Positions 9,434 through 21,500 of a stretch of 64,000 bases of DNA are shown here, piece by piece. Below the pieces are notes generated by a model. It ran no database searches. It was given only the letters and a program-made list of their open reading frames with translations, and was not told where the DNA came from. The translations under genes were made by a program, and so were the position numbers. Position 1 is the stretch's first letter, and every line of letters begins with the position of its first letter. Source of the DNA: Halichondria panicea (Eukaryota; Porifera; Demospongiae; Suberitida; Halichondriidae); contig NC_087393.1 of NCBI RefSeq assembly GCF_963675165.1, forward strand, positions 5,253,202 to 5,317,201. Direction: 5' to 3'.

Positions 9434-12234
9434 TGGTCATTGCAGATGCAGACAATGGGCCGGGAGAGATTAGAGACATCTCCTTTCTTTTTACCTGCAC
9501 ATAACCACACAACACACGGGGGAGGGGTGAACAAAACTGTAAGCACACGAGCAGAGACAAACTATATATGAAGCTTATACTAGTCTAACTATAGAATAGT
9601 ATAGGCTTACCTGACACCTTGGTTGTCTTAGTAACATAGTCGATGAGTACATTAATTGCAGCCTATAGAATGTGGTGTTATAGAGCAAAGATTAATTATA
9701 ATTCTCTCACATAAAATTATATTATAGATCCTAATTTATATTGTACCGTTGGTGCTCCATCAATCTCATCGATGATAAGACAGTTTGGTTTGGTGGTGTC
9801 CGTGAGAACAGCCTGCATTTGTGTGGCTGCTTCGATCCTCTGCTTGAAGACGTCAGGACTACGATCATCACTGGCATTCATCTCCACAACGTTATAGCCA
9901 GCGTGGGAGGCTATCACATGAGCCAGCGTGGTCTTACCCAGCCCTGGGGCACCACACAACAAGGCCAGCTGGAGATAATTATAGTCATGTAGTTACCTGT
10001 ACGCTATGTGGCAATTAAAAAGGTCATTATTTTGTACTCCCCTCAAAATGTTAAACACTATACAGAATAACAGATACCTTCATTCTTGGTCTCCTGGAAT
10101 CATCCAAAGCCTGAATAATAATTATGTAATTAAGCCATTCCAATATTAACAAAACACACTATAATTATATGTAAAATTATTATATACAAACAAATTAACT
10201 GCAATAATAAACAGTTAATGACAGCCTAGGCTTACTTCTTGTCCAGCAAAGGTTGACGGGTCCTGCACTTCCATTCTCTTCTCAAAATTTTTGAATTTCC
10301 CTCTGAACATCTCTTTACCCCTTCCAGACCCTCCCCCTCTAGCCACGCCTCCTCCTCCGTGCTTTGTGGCCGTCGCTGTCGTCTTGAGAGGAACAGGACG
10401 ATTGAACACCACCTCGTCCCACAGACGTAACCATGACAACAAAGTACGATTAATTCCCTGAAACAAAAAAGATAATCATTTTGTCTAATGCGTATATATA
10501 CGTATGTAGAAACGAACATTGCAGTACACATATTATAGTATACTTACGTCATCACTGAGTAGGTCCGTGTAGTTGTGTGGGGAGTACTTGTCCACCCAGA
10601 GCATGTGTCCAGACTCCGCCCCCTCAAACAGCTCCTGGGACGAGTCCTCATCATCTCTACTGTGTGTGGGCAGGTTACATTAGTATTGATGATAATTCCA
10701 CCTACTTACTTCTCTTGCAGTGCTTGAAGGAGAAGGTTAGAGTCTGTTATCAGTTTCTCTCTTTTCTGGAAATAATTAAAAAGCAACTTTTAACAGTCAT
10801 AACTTGATCCATTCTCTGAAAGCTTAGATTGAGACCTTTCAAATGATGTGTTTCAATCTAAAATTTGGTGGGGGCCAAAATTTGCCTTTTTTCGACCTTG
10901 GACCATGGGCTATTATAATCCATGGTATTTAGCCGAAAATGACAAATTCTTTTATCTATCAAATATGAACTTTGATGCCACCAATTGAAAGGTCTCGTTC
11001 TAAGCTTTCAAAATCATAAAATCATAAAAATTGAATCAACCGAATTCAAGTTATGGCAGCTGAAAGAGCAGATCGAACCATATTGTTTAAAACGGGGGAG
11101 AGGAGGGGTGAACATCTTTCAGCCATAATTTAGTATTATTGACCAATTCGTATAGAGGCTCAATTCGTATCTAGAGGCTATAGCCCATCATGGCTTTAGA
11201 TTGTACCTTAATGTAGTGTGCCCTCTCGCAACACACAAAACACCATTTTCAAACCTACATAGGTACTACAGTAGTATGGCCCACCCACTGACCTCTTCCT
11301 CCACCCTCTCTATCAACTCTGTTACGGGGGCAGACAACAGTTGGGAGGTTACAAACGACTTTTGTAAAGTTGACCCCTGTCCTTTACCCATCCTCAAGTA
11401 TACCCGAGTCCCGTTGCTACCGGTAACGGTCATATACGGCCCAGCGGGAGCACGAGAGAGTACATGTAGTCGTCGATATTTTCCAGTTTTGTCTTGAGTG
11501 GGTGTGTGGACTTCAGGTTGTTGCTGGTAGGCAGATTGAAAAGTAGTAGTAGCCATTTTAGCGTACGATTTGTCGTCTTTAGGTTCTTGGGAGCGTTTGA
11601 AGGATGTGTGTGTGGGTGTGGAGGGGGTGTCCTCGTCCAGTGTGGAGGGTGTGGAATGGGTGGAGGGTGGGAGTGTGGTGAGTCCTTTTCGAGAAGATGT
11701 TTTAATATCAGTTTGTGGGGGTGTGTCTGCTGTATCTTCTAGTCTTGGAAGCTTGCTTGAGTTTTGTGTTGGCTCTTCACTGTCCATTGGTCGTTTCCGA
11801 GACATGTCACCTGACTGGAATGGACTTGTCATGGAGAGGTTACGTCGTGACATTCCATCGCATCCTGCAAAAAGGGGGAGGAATTGAGCAATAACGGAAA
11901 TATAATAATAATATAGTCTTATATATCCAACAGCAAAAAAATTTAGAGCGACATAATGCACCATTTCCACAGCTACTCGGCAGTACAATGCGTACTATCT
12001 AGTCTCGCATCAGCCCATGTTTTCAACCTAACGTTCCAGTAGAAAACATTTGGGGCTGGTGCGAGACTACGTACGTATGTGCCAGTCGTACGTACTATCG
12101 GAGCTGCGGGATGCAGCAGTCTTGGAACCAGGCTCCATGCTTTCAGCCATTTCCATCTCATCTGCAAACTCCCTCTCAAATTCATCCTCGTAGCTCCTTG
12201 CATGCAGCTCGTACTCTTCAATGTCAGTATCCAT
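9434..12234 (-). CDS. CHTF18: CTF18 clamp-loader subunit, 5' half only
   Basis: Nine exons join in phase: 12096-12234, 11293-11864, 10710-10765, 10548-10659, 10236-10457, 10078-10110, 9747-9968, 9611-9662, 9434-9494. The acidic N-terminus and the LWVDKYSPHNYTDLLSDD block match CTF18. Walker A GAPGLGKT (about 384-391), Walker B IIDEIDG (Asp445) and sensor-1 region CICND follow. CTF18 loads PCNA and supports sister-chromatid cohesion and the replication checkpoint in the nucleus. The reading stops after about 489 residues, roughly half the usual length, at a normal donor. The rest of the AAA domain and the C-terminal part are missing from 1-9433, where the peptide and lipase genes lie. Either they are beyond the left edge and those genes are nested in a large intron, or the gene is broken. 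Confidence 0.93.
10785..11068. repeat. Fold-back repeat, family A, inverted copy
   Basis: Member of a dispersed element of about 300 bp built as an imperfect palindrome. Both halves contain the GAAAGCTTAG / CTAAGCTTTC and CTTTCAAATGATG / CATCATTTGAAAG blocks around a CCATGG-containing centre. It lies in the intron between CHTF18 exons 2 and 3. Other copies are at 13651, 13977, 26645, 33708, 52205 and 52533. Confidence 0.8.
12001..12068. repeat. Inverted repeat in CHTF18 intron 1
   Basis: Arms 12001-12024 and about 12042-12068 share AGTCTCGCA, CAGCCC and ATGTTTTC with few mismatches and an about 17-nt loop. Likely a very short MITE or a hairpin. Confidence 0.6.
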
Positions 12235-12578
12235 AATTAAAATTATTTTATAATGTAATTTTAATGCACGTGGCGTCCTTAATCGAAACACAAAATAGCA
12301 AATACCGCAACATGTGTCATTATTATTTCCAATACAACCAGGAACACAAAATGGAAGCAATCTAGTACTTTTTTACTTAATTTTTTTCCCACAAACATTT
12401 CAGAAGAGGCTGGCATGCCTTTATAACCCGCAGCATTTATTCAAGATAATTATAATCCAAGGCTTCATTCGAGGCTATAACAGGCTCATTTTTTAGAACA
12501 AACAATTTATTTTCTTGCACCTATAACAAAACACACAGAGAATACATGAAATAGGCAAGCAATATAATAATTATGTGT

Positions 12579-15500
12579 TCAAGTATAGTCTGTGAATAGA
12601 TTTGTTCGTGGGTTGTCTTGGGAACACTTTTCTCGTATTTTCCTGATTTGTCTCAGTCTGCCCAACCAGTTGGTGAGGTAGTGCTCCGAGCTCCTGGTCT
12701 CACTAGCCACTACATGAGACGCAAGCTGTGTTTGGGTGTGTGTGGGTGGGTGTGTGGGTGTGTGAGGACTATCATTAGGACTATCATTAGATAGCAGTAA
12801 ACAGTACATCTAGCTTTGTCAAGTTGAATGCATAAAATATCAAACAAAACTGTCTAGAGGTTATCATACAATTAAAACAACCATTGAAGTATTGTAACAC
12901 TCACATCAGCCTGCAGTGCTTTCTGCCGCACCAGCTGGGGTAGCCAGGTGTCCGACACAAACACAAGGTCACTGCTCACTAGACGTTGGATCTCTGGTCG
13001 TCCAGCCACACCCACTAGAGACACACCCCCTGGACGAGGCTCCACCACCACCTCTGCAAAGTTGAACTGACCCTATAATGTGTGGGGGAACAAACAACAA
13101 AAAAATGAAAAACGTACATAGAGAAAAAATTAATGTACAGTACAAATGCATGTGTACCTTTATGGTTCCAAACTTGTACTTTGACCCTGAATCATTGTAC
13201 ACGATTGTCACAAAGTCGTTGCCAATATGTAATTTTTTACAGCTGCACTGGGGGTCAGAGATCAAGTCCGTCGGCATTAATGTAGCCACATGAAACAATA
13301 CTTGTGAGATGTTGTCATGGTAGCAATACGTAACTTTTCCATCTGTTCCTGATTGGTCGAGTCCACCGAGGTACACCAATCTCCGCGGGACGTCCGGTAA
13401 CCGTAGCAACGAACCAAGACCCCCGAGAAACTCGAGATAACGAGAAGAGCCGAAAGTGTTTGCCAGAATCTCAGTTTCTGAGGATTGTCCGGGAGCCACA
13501 TAGACCACACCTATTCTGTGGGTTTCATACGGATGTATCCGATGGAGATTCTTCACTGCTCTCTCTATCGACTGTGGGACAGAGTGAATCTTACAATCAG
13601 TGATATAATAAATTATTGAGCTACATATTGAGCTACATATAACTATTAACTTTCAGCTGCCATAACTTGAATTCTGTGGATATAATTTTCCACGATTTTA
13701 TGATTTTCTGAAAGCATAGAAAGAGATCTTTCAAATAGTGTCATCAAAAATCATATTTGAGAGATAAAAGTATCGATTTGGCGATATACCATGGTCCAAG
13801 GCCGAAAAATGACAGTAAGGCGCCGACAAAATTTTCGATTGAAACACATCGTTTGAAAGGTCTCCTTCTAAGCTTTCAGAAAATCAGGAAATTTTTGACA
13901 TTGGATCAACGGTACTAAAGTTAAGGCTGTTGAAAGATGTTCAACTACACCCCCTCAGTTAATGGTGTGGAGATTCTTTCAGCTGCCATAACTTGAATTT
14001 CGTGGATCCAATGTCAACTTTTTTATGATTTTCTGAAAGCTTATATAGAAAAAAAGAATTCAAATGGTGTCATCAGAATCATATTTGAGAGATAAAGTAA
14101 TTTAACAATTTAGCCGTACCATGAATTATTGCCCATGGTCCAAGGCCGAAAAATGACAAATTAGGGCCCCGACACAATTTTGGATTGAAACACATCATTT
14201 GAAAGGTATCTTTCTAAGCTTTCAGAAAATCATAAACATTTTGACATTGGATCAACGGTACTCAAGTTAATGGCTGTTGAAAGATGCTCAACCACACCCC
14301 CCTACAGAATGTACCTGAATTAATGATAGTACAGTCTGACAGTTATGTACATGTGGTCACCTCATTATTAGGCAGTAGGAGAGGTGTGTCCTGCGCCAGC
14401 ATTGAGCCATGGTACAGCTGCAGGAACACAGAGCTCGGATCATGTGACTCCTCCCCAACACTCTGTCCACCCCCTACACACACACACACAAATGTAAAAA
14501 ATTATTTTTAGGGGAAATTCCAAAAATGTATGGGCAGTCTCTCAAAGGCTAATCTCGGAAAAATACTATAGCCCATAATTATGCTTTCTCTTAAAATTAT
14601 GTAATTGTACATTAAGACTCACTTTGCGGCTGATGAGTGTACAAGGGCCTCTTCCGTTGTTGGGCGGGGCTTCTATCGAGGGGCATGGCTGGAGCACTCT
14701 TCCTCCGCTGTGGAGTTGGTGAGGACGTGACAATAGTGAAGGGTGTGAGGAGTGTGGGGGGTGGAGGGGGCGGGGGGAGCTCAGTGGACAGTGATGATGG
14801 ACTGTCTTCAGGTAGTGAGAGAGACTTGTGCTTGAGGCGTGGGTGTGGGCCAGCTTTGTTTTGCCATGACGATAGCTCATCCCCACTCTCAGAGGAGGAG
14901 GTGGTCGAGTCTTCGTCCGTTGAAGACAATTGAGAGAAATCATCGTGAAGCTTCAACTGTAGCAGAGGGAGAAAATAAATAAAGTAATGATTGTATACAT
15001 AGTATCTATGGACGATACAACCCTAAAATAATACATTAGCTAGAACTGGAACAGTGAAAGCCTGTATAGCAGTTGATTTATGTTTTCTCTAATAAGGTTT
15101 GTATTTCAAGTGAGGTGAAAAGGGTTATATACACACTGTGGTGAATCTATTTCCCCCTCTTCTGTAGTACCTGGTCGTGCTCTGATAGTTGGTTCTGTAT
15201 GAATGGTGGCGAGCGACCAAGCTCCTCCTCCTTGTCATACGATAGCAGTGGGGGGAGGTGCTCCAATGATGTCATAGTCGAGTAGCTGGCCACACTCTCA
15301 GGCCATGATGCAGGTACGTGTGCCGAGCCAGCATCCTCTGTATCAACAGGGGATTCCCCTAGTGGGCTGCAGGGAATTTCCCCTAGTGGAATCTTTTCAA
15401 TTAACAAATTGTCCACTTCATTCTCAGGCGGACATTCTTCGTCTTTGGAATGTTCTTCTAAAGGAGGAGAAAAGTTGAATGAATCCAAAAATATTTCAGT

Positions 15501-18500
15501 GCCTTCAGCATTTTGTGCGTGTGTTTCAGTTTGCTTTGTGTCGTCTTGTAAAGGTATTTCAGTGTCTTCACGGCCACCCGGGGAAGGTCCAATGTCTTGT
15601 ACCTTGCTCTCCGTGGGAGCAGCCTCCCCCCGAACCTCGAACACAGGTGTGGTATCTCTTGCTACGTCCTCCACCACTGGCGTCACATCCCTCTCATCAT
15701 CATCATCACTAGAGGTTAGCTTGGACTCTTCCGTTAAAACTTCAAAACTATCGTGGTGTTGTTCTATGGGCCTATGAAGGGTAAGAATATCATCATCATA
15801 CGAACCACGACCATCATCGTACAAGCCACGCCTACTATCAGACACCAGCCAATTCTGTAGTCTCATGACCCACAATACGTCTCCAGTCGGTCGCTGAATA
15901 GATACCTCAGCCCACCCCCTGCAAAGACAGCTGCACGGCTCTTTCGCAGTGTTGTCTGCGCTCTGATTGGACGATTGACATCGAGAGCATTGCTCACCGT
16001 TTCCACGGCTAGTTGTTATGGTAACGAGAGAATTGCCGACACACCATGTTTTACTAGGACCTTCGTTTAGTAAAAACTCGGCCCCTGAAGATCTGTATAG
16101 AGAGATCAATAGATAATATTTACCTACTAAAAATGTGGATAGGTAACTGGCTGGTGTGAGGGTGTGAGAGTTGTGAGGGTGTGTGCTTACCTGACAGGGA
16201 GAGCCGAGATGTTGGAGTAAGTGTACCTGGCGAGCATGTCCCTACACACGTCCACAAGCTCCACGCCCACACCACCCTCACCGCCCCCGGTCGAGTCATG
16301 GGACAAGTGCTGCATGTGTGGGAGAAAAATATATATTTTATAGATCAGCAATACTAAACGGTTACTCGGGTCATGTAGCTCAGTAGAGCATTCAAATGTT
16401 CTCTATACCGTATAACACACCAGACCACAACAATCCAATATAAATTATCTAAAAGAGGGATGCTTGTGCATGCAAGGCCACAAGGGCCAGCCGTGGAAAC
16501 ATGTGTGTGTGTGTGTGTATTCAAGGCCACAAGGGTCAGCCGTGGAAACATGTGTGTGTGTATTGGATACAAGGCCACAAGGGCCAGCTGTGGAAACATG
16601 TGTGTGTGTGTGTGTATTGGATACAAGGCCACAAGGGTCAGCCGTGGAAACATGTGTGTGTGTATTGGATGCAAGGCCACAAGGGCCAGGTGAGAGCCAC
16701 AAGCAATATTCTGAGGTGGTAACTAAGCAACATGTTTACACTAGCTACACCACAATGAGCAGGAGGGTGTTATAAATACTGTAATTATAATATTATAATT
16801 ATGATCCAAAACCACAAAATATAAAAATAACAAAAATTTCATCCCTAGAATAATTTCATACAAACAGTTGGTTTATAACAGTGTCCATCACTCGAGATTC
16901 ATTTTACGCAGAAGCATGAGCAGCTTCACCCTCTTCAGTAGCGCCTCCACGAGAGTCTGATGATAGTAGTATTTGAACTCGTACATGTAAGGATGGTGAT
17001 TACTAGAGTCATAATGAGTCAGCACTTGAGCATCAAGATGAAGAGCAGGAGATGCGTTGTGTAAATCCTTAACACTGGGGGTCGCAACAAAATCGCCAGC
17101 AAATCTAAACATCCCTCCGACTTCTTCGCCAGTGGGGTGGGGAGCGGGCCATGTGGGAAGAATACCACAAGATACGACATGAGTGATCCAAGGCTGGGGA
17201 GGTTTCGGTGTGGGATTAATCCTGCAGAGGTGTTGAACAGAAGGTGCAACTCCTCCAACCATGGGGAAAGCGTATGTTGCACCGGTTACTGCAGCTTCTG
17301 TATTTGCATCGTCTTTGTCCAAGAGGTCTTGGTACAGTTTGAACGTAGTACGGACTAATAGCCGCACATTGTTCGTGGTTATGTCCATGGCACGTCCTGG
17401 GGCCAGGCAGAGAGCAGCAGTAGCAGCAAGGAACAGTACACTGCAGCACTTCATCTTGAGACTTGAGGTGGAGACTTGGAGTTGAGGGATGGTTGATCTT
17501 CGAATGAATTGCCTTCTCAACTACTCCACTTTATATACTATTCGAATAGGATACATTCTCAGTTATGGTTTCTAGGGGTGTAAAACCACAGGAAGACTAG
17601 GCCCAGTGTGGAATGAGACAGCCTACTGCAATATAACGCTAAACGTGCATGTATGTATAATGTACTCCTTCCCAACACAGACAGTTGTACTCTGTCCACA
17701 TTCAACAGTTAAGCACTGGCTGGAATAAACAAATAAACAGGCATACACTACATGATTAGGTTGAACACAAGCTAGCTCACACCACACATGTACAACTTTC
17801 TAGCAGTCCTAGTACCCACAAGGGCTCTACTTGACCATTCTTAAATGTATAAAGAAGGTTTCACACCACGGTGGTCAATATGCGGGGCAACATCCACACC
17901 AAGGTGGTAGATAAGCAGGACAAGATCACACCATAAGGGCAGGGAAGCTGTATACATGATTACAGACCAAATTTAGTAAAATTCACAACAACATAAATCT
18001 GTCGCCTCTTTGAAAGCAGTGGAATTTGATCAAAGAGAGATGAAACGTTTTAAAGTTGGGCAACCCTTAACTGTTATATACACCAATTCGTAGATATCAT
18101 TACCCTTAGTATGAAGGAAGCTATGGTGGGTCTTAGCTGCAGTCTACAGCTGACGAACCACTGGGACACCACTCTGTGAGCCAGCGCTATCACGTACGGA
18201 GGGTACCTATACAGAGGTCAGAGGTCAGAGTTCAATGAAAAAGGCAATCATCAATAGTAAGCTAGTTACTAAGCTAATTACGAAGCGAGACAATTTTCAG
18301 ACCAATGTCACATGGCTTCACCTCTGATGGTTGGTGTAGGGCAGGGCTATAGCAAACACTGAGAGGTACTCTTGCACTGTGAAGCCATGATGGAGTGAGG
18401 GGGTGAGCACGAGGCCAGACAGGAATGCTAGCACAGGGACGGCCATGGTGGGCGTGGCTGTGATCTGAGGAGTCATAGCAACAATAATTGTAGGGAGGAA

Positions 18501-21500
18501 AAGTACACACAAAATAATGTATGTACATGGCCGCCTAAGAGCTGAAAAGATTCACTACCAGAAAGCCTTCATTGCGCATGTCTACCTATTTCATAGTTAT
18601 GATCATTAGAAATAGGTTAGAGACATAAAATGTACGTTAACAAATGTAAATAACAGCAGACTATACATACCCCCAGCACCCCCTAACTCCTAACCTGTCC
18701 TAGTCTGTGCAGCACGCGTGGCAGCAACCTCCTCATGGTTGTCTGTAGCTCCAGTCCCGCCAGGCCTAGACCAGACACACAAGTCATGGCAGCCCTACCC
18801 ACTAGGCCTGCGTCCATACTCAACACCAGTCTCTCCTGGGCACCCCGGTCCATGTGGGTGGGGTAGGTGGCCAGGACTGATAGCACTGGGTACACGTGGA
18901 GGGGGACATCTGTACGGAACCAGCTGACTGCAGGTGGGCGTGGCGAGTGTGTGTGGTCAATGGTGAGGTCGCAAAGGTGGGTTGTGAGCATGCTCAGATC
19001 TGGCAGTGCAGAGAGTGTGAGGTGGCGGTCTTGTAGGAGGGGGACTAGATCACGAAGCATCGGCACAAGCACTTCCTCCACTTGCTCCTAACGAATAGAA
19101 AAATACTATGGGCATACCGTACAAACTGGATTATTAGCGCATGCGCTTTTAGGGTCAATAGCAGAGCTCTATACGCTTATATTCGAGAATGCGCCTATAA
19201 TGCAGTCATTTCGAGCCCCACCCAGCAACCGGATGTCTCTGTGATGAGAGCTGACTCGCAACTCGCAAGCTGGCTAGAAAGTGAGCAAGCAAGGCAAGCA
19301 GGCAACCTTAACTAGATCTAATATAATTATGTTACAGTTCATTTACCATTTAAATTCATATTATAAAAACATTCATATTGACCAGGAACTTGGAATAAAA
19401 GGACCTCATCCATGTCTCACATTCTCTCAGCATGATCAGACAAGGTAACAGCATGCCCATAGAGTCCTTACAGATAGATATCAACAGCTATATAGCTATC
19501 ATGCACTGTACAAGCTAACTAGCTCATAGATAATTAGCTGAATAAATTCTAAAATTTCACTAATAAACCTTCGCATAATTGGAAAAGCGCTTCAATTCGA
19601 GTATAAAAAGCCTGCAGTTGAGCATGCACTTAAAATAAAGATACGCTTATAGTCGAGTAAGCGCTAATAATCCAGTTTCTACGGTATTGCCCAAAATTAA
19701 GAATAATTTAACGGACAAAATTGTGGATTTTATTTTTTATTTTAATGATAATTTTTACTTATCGAGAAGTTATTTAACAATTCATTACCTTCTCGAGACA
19801 GGCCAGGATGATATTGAAGGCACTACGATAGTCCAGTAGTGTGGGGGCGTGGTCGGTGGGTGTGGTTTCGTCAGGGGCACGACAGGTGAAGAAGGGAGTG
19901 AACTGGAGAGAGGTCTCATCTTGATATCCCAGCTGATATAGGTTGTTGCAGCGGAGGCTCAGAATACAGCGGAAGATCTGTAACAATAAAATGTATAATC
20001 ATTGATACCTTATATGGAGTACGGGGGGGTACAGACAGATAGACACACACACACACACACACATTGAGTCTAATGACACCGGCGGTGGGTAGGAAGCAGT
20101 CCTCATCGTAATGCTGCAGGACCAGACTAACGAGGAGGCTGAAGATCTGGGCAGCCAATGGTGAGGAGCACTGCAGCTGAGCCTGAGAGAGTCAAGCATT
20201 GTAAACAAAAAATATGGTTTCTATTTGCCTTGCTGTGGTTGTAACTTCCACACACCCACACAAATACTGTATTAAATTTGCTACTGGGAATGTTGATAAA
20301 ATGCCACTAGCTTTCCTCCCCCTCCCTCCTCTATTGACTGACCTTGAGGGCCTCTGTGAGACCAAACACAGCTGCCTTGCTGTCCAACAGTCGAGGGCTC
20401 TCTGATACCTATAGAGGAGGACAAAGTGGACTAACAGCATGACACACATGCACACGCACACACGCACGCATGCCCACCCACCCGCCCGCACGCTGTGAAC
20501 TATATAGTACACAAATAATTGTTTACTGCACATGTACCATAATTATGAAAGATGAATTTGGGACTGGATCATGCATCACGTAAATGCACTTCACAACATA
20601 CAAACAAGATTGAAAAGTAATCTAAACAACAAAACAAATTGTTTCACAACAGTTTATTCGCAAGTATCGTCAACTGCAGTTGCACAGGAGAGTGGTCGAA
20701 CTTTCATCTCAGCATACGCATACGCTGGCTGCACCTTAGTAGTCCATGTATCGGTACCAATTGTGGGTGGGGCTGTGAGGTAGATGTGATAACAATTGGA
20801 AAACCACCAAGCAGCATTGCCATAACCGCCACTACAAGCAATATCACTATGTATATCATTATCTCTGTCTCGAGTGGAAAACTTCATTCCGTTATGAGTA
20901 CCAAAGTAGTCAAAGCCAGATTGCTGAGGTTCCCCCACGTGGAGAGTGTACTGTGTGTCAGGACCATCGATACTGAATCTGTTGTACGTCAAAACCAATC
21001 CTGTTCCATCGGTTCGCTTGAGGTCAACCCGAACTTGCATTGGTTCTCGCTTCGTCAAACAATGCATGTTCTTTAGTCCGTACCAAAACTCTGTGCTCAA
21101 ATCTCCAAATCCGTTCTCGTAATCGACCCAATACCGAGCAAAGTCGACCCTCGGGCTGACGTCAGGAGTTCTCCTGACGAGGACAACCCATCCTCCCTTG
21201 TCTGTCTTCATGTCACAGCGAGCCTGCATAGCGGGGAGAGCATCCAGTGTGAAGGGGGTGGAGTCTTCACACACGTTGGTGATGTCATACACTCCAGACT
21301 CTGGAGAGTAGCCATTGAAGATGGTCGATGCCTTCATAGCCTGAGGGGAGGGGGGTGGTTAGATTTTTGAATTAGACAATAAATGTATAATTATATAAGC
21401 ATGCCAATATCAAAAAGCTTGTAAGCAATTTTTTAAAGTCTCACCTGACAACAGTCCCTGAACTCTGCCTCAGGGCACGAGTCTTTGAGACGCATAGTCT

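Noticed and set aside
9741-9992. Plus-strand open frame over the CHTF18 AAA exon
   Set aside because: Antisense to a strongly conserved Walker A/B exon.
16376-16410. tRNA-like A-box (TAGCTCAGTAGAGC)
   Set aside because: No B-box (GTTCGANNC) or foldable cloverleaf follows within tRNA distance.
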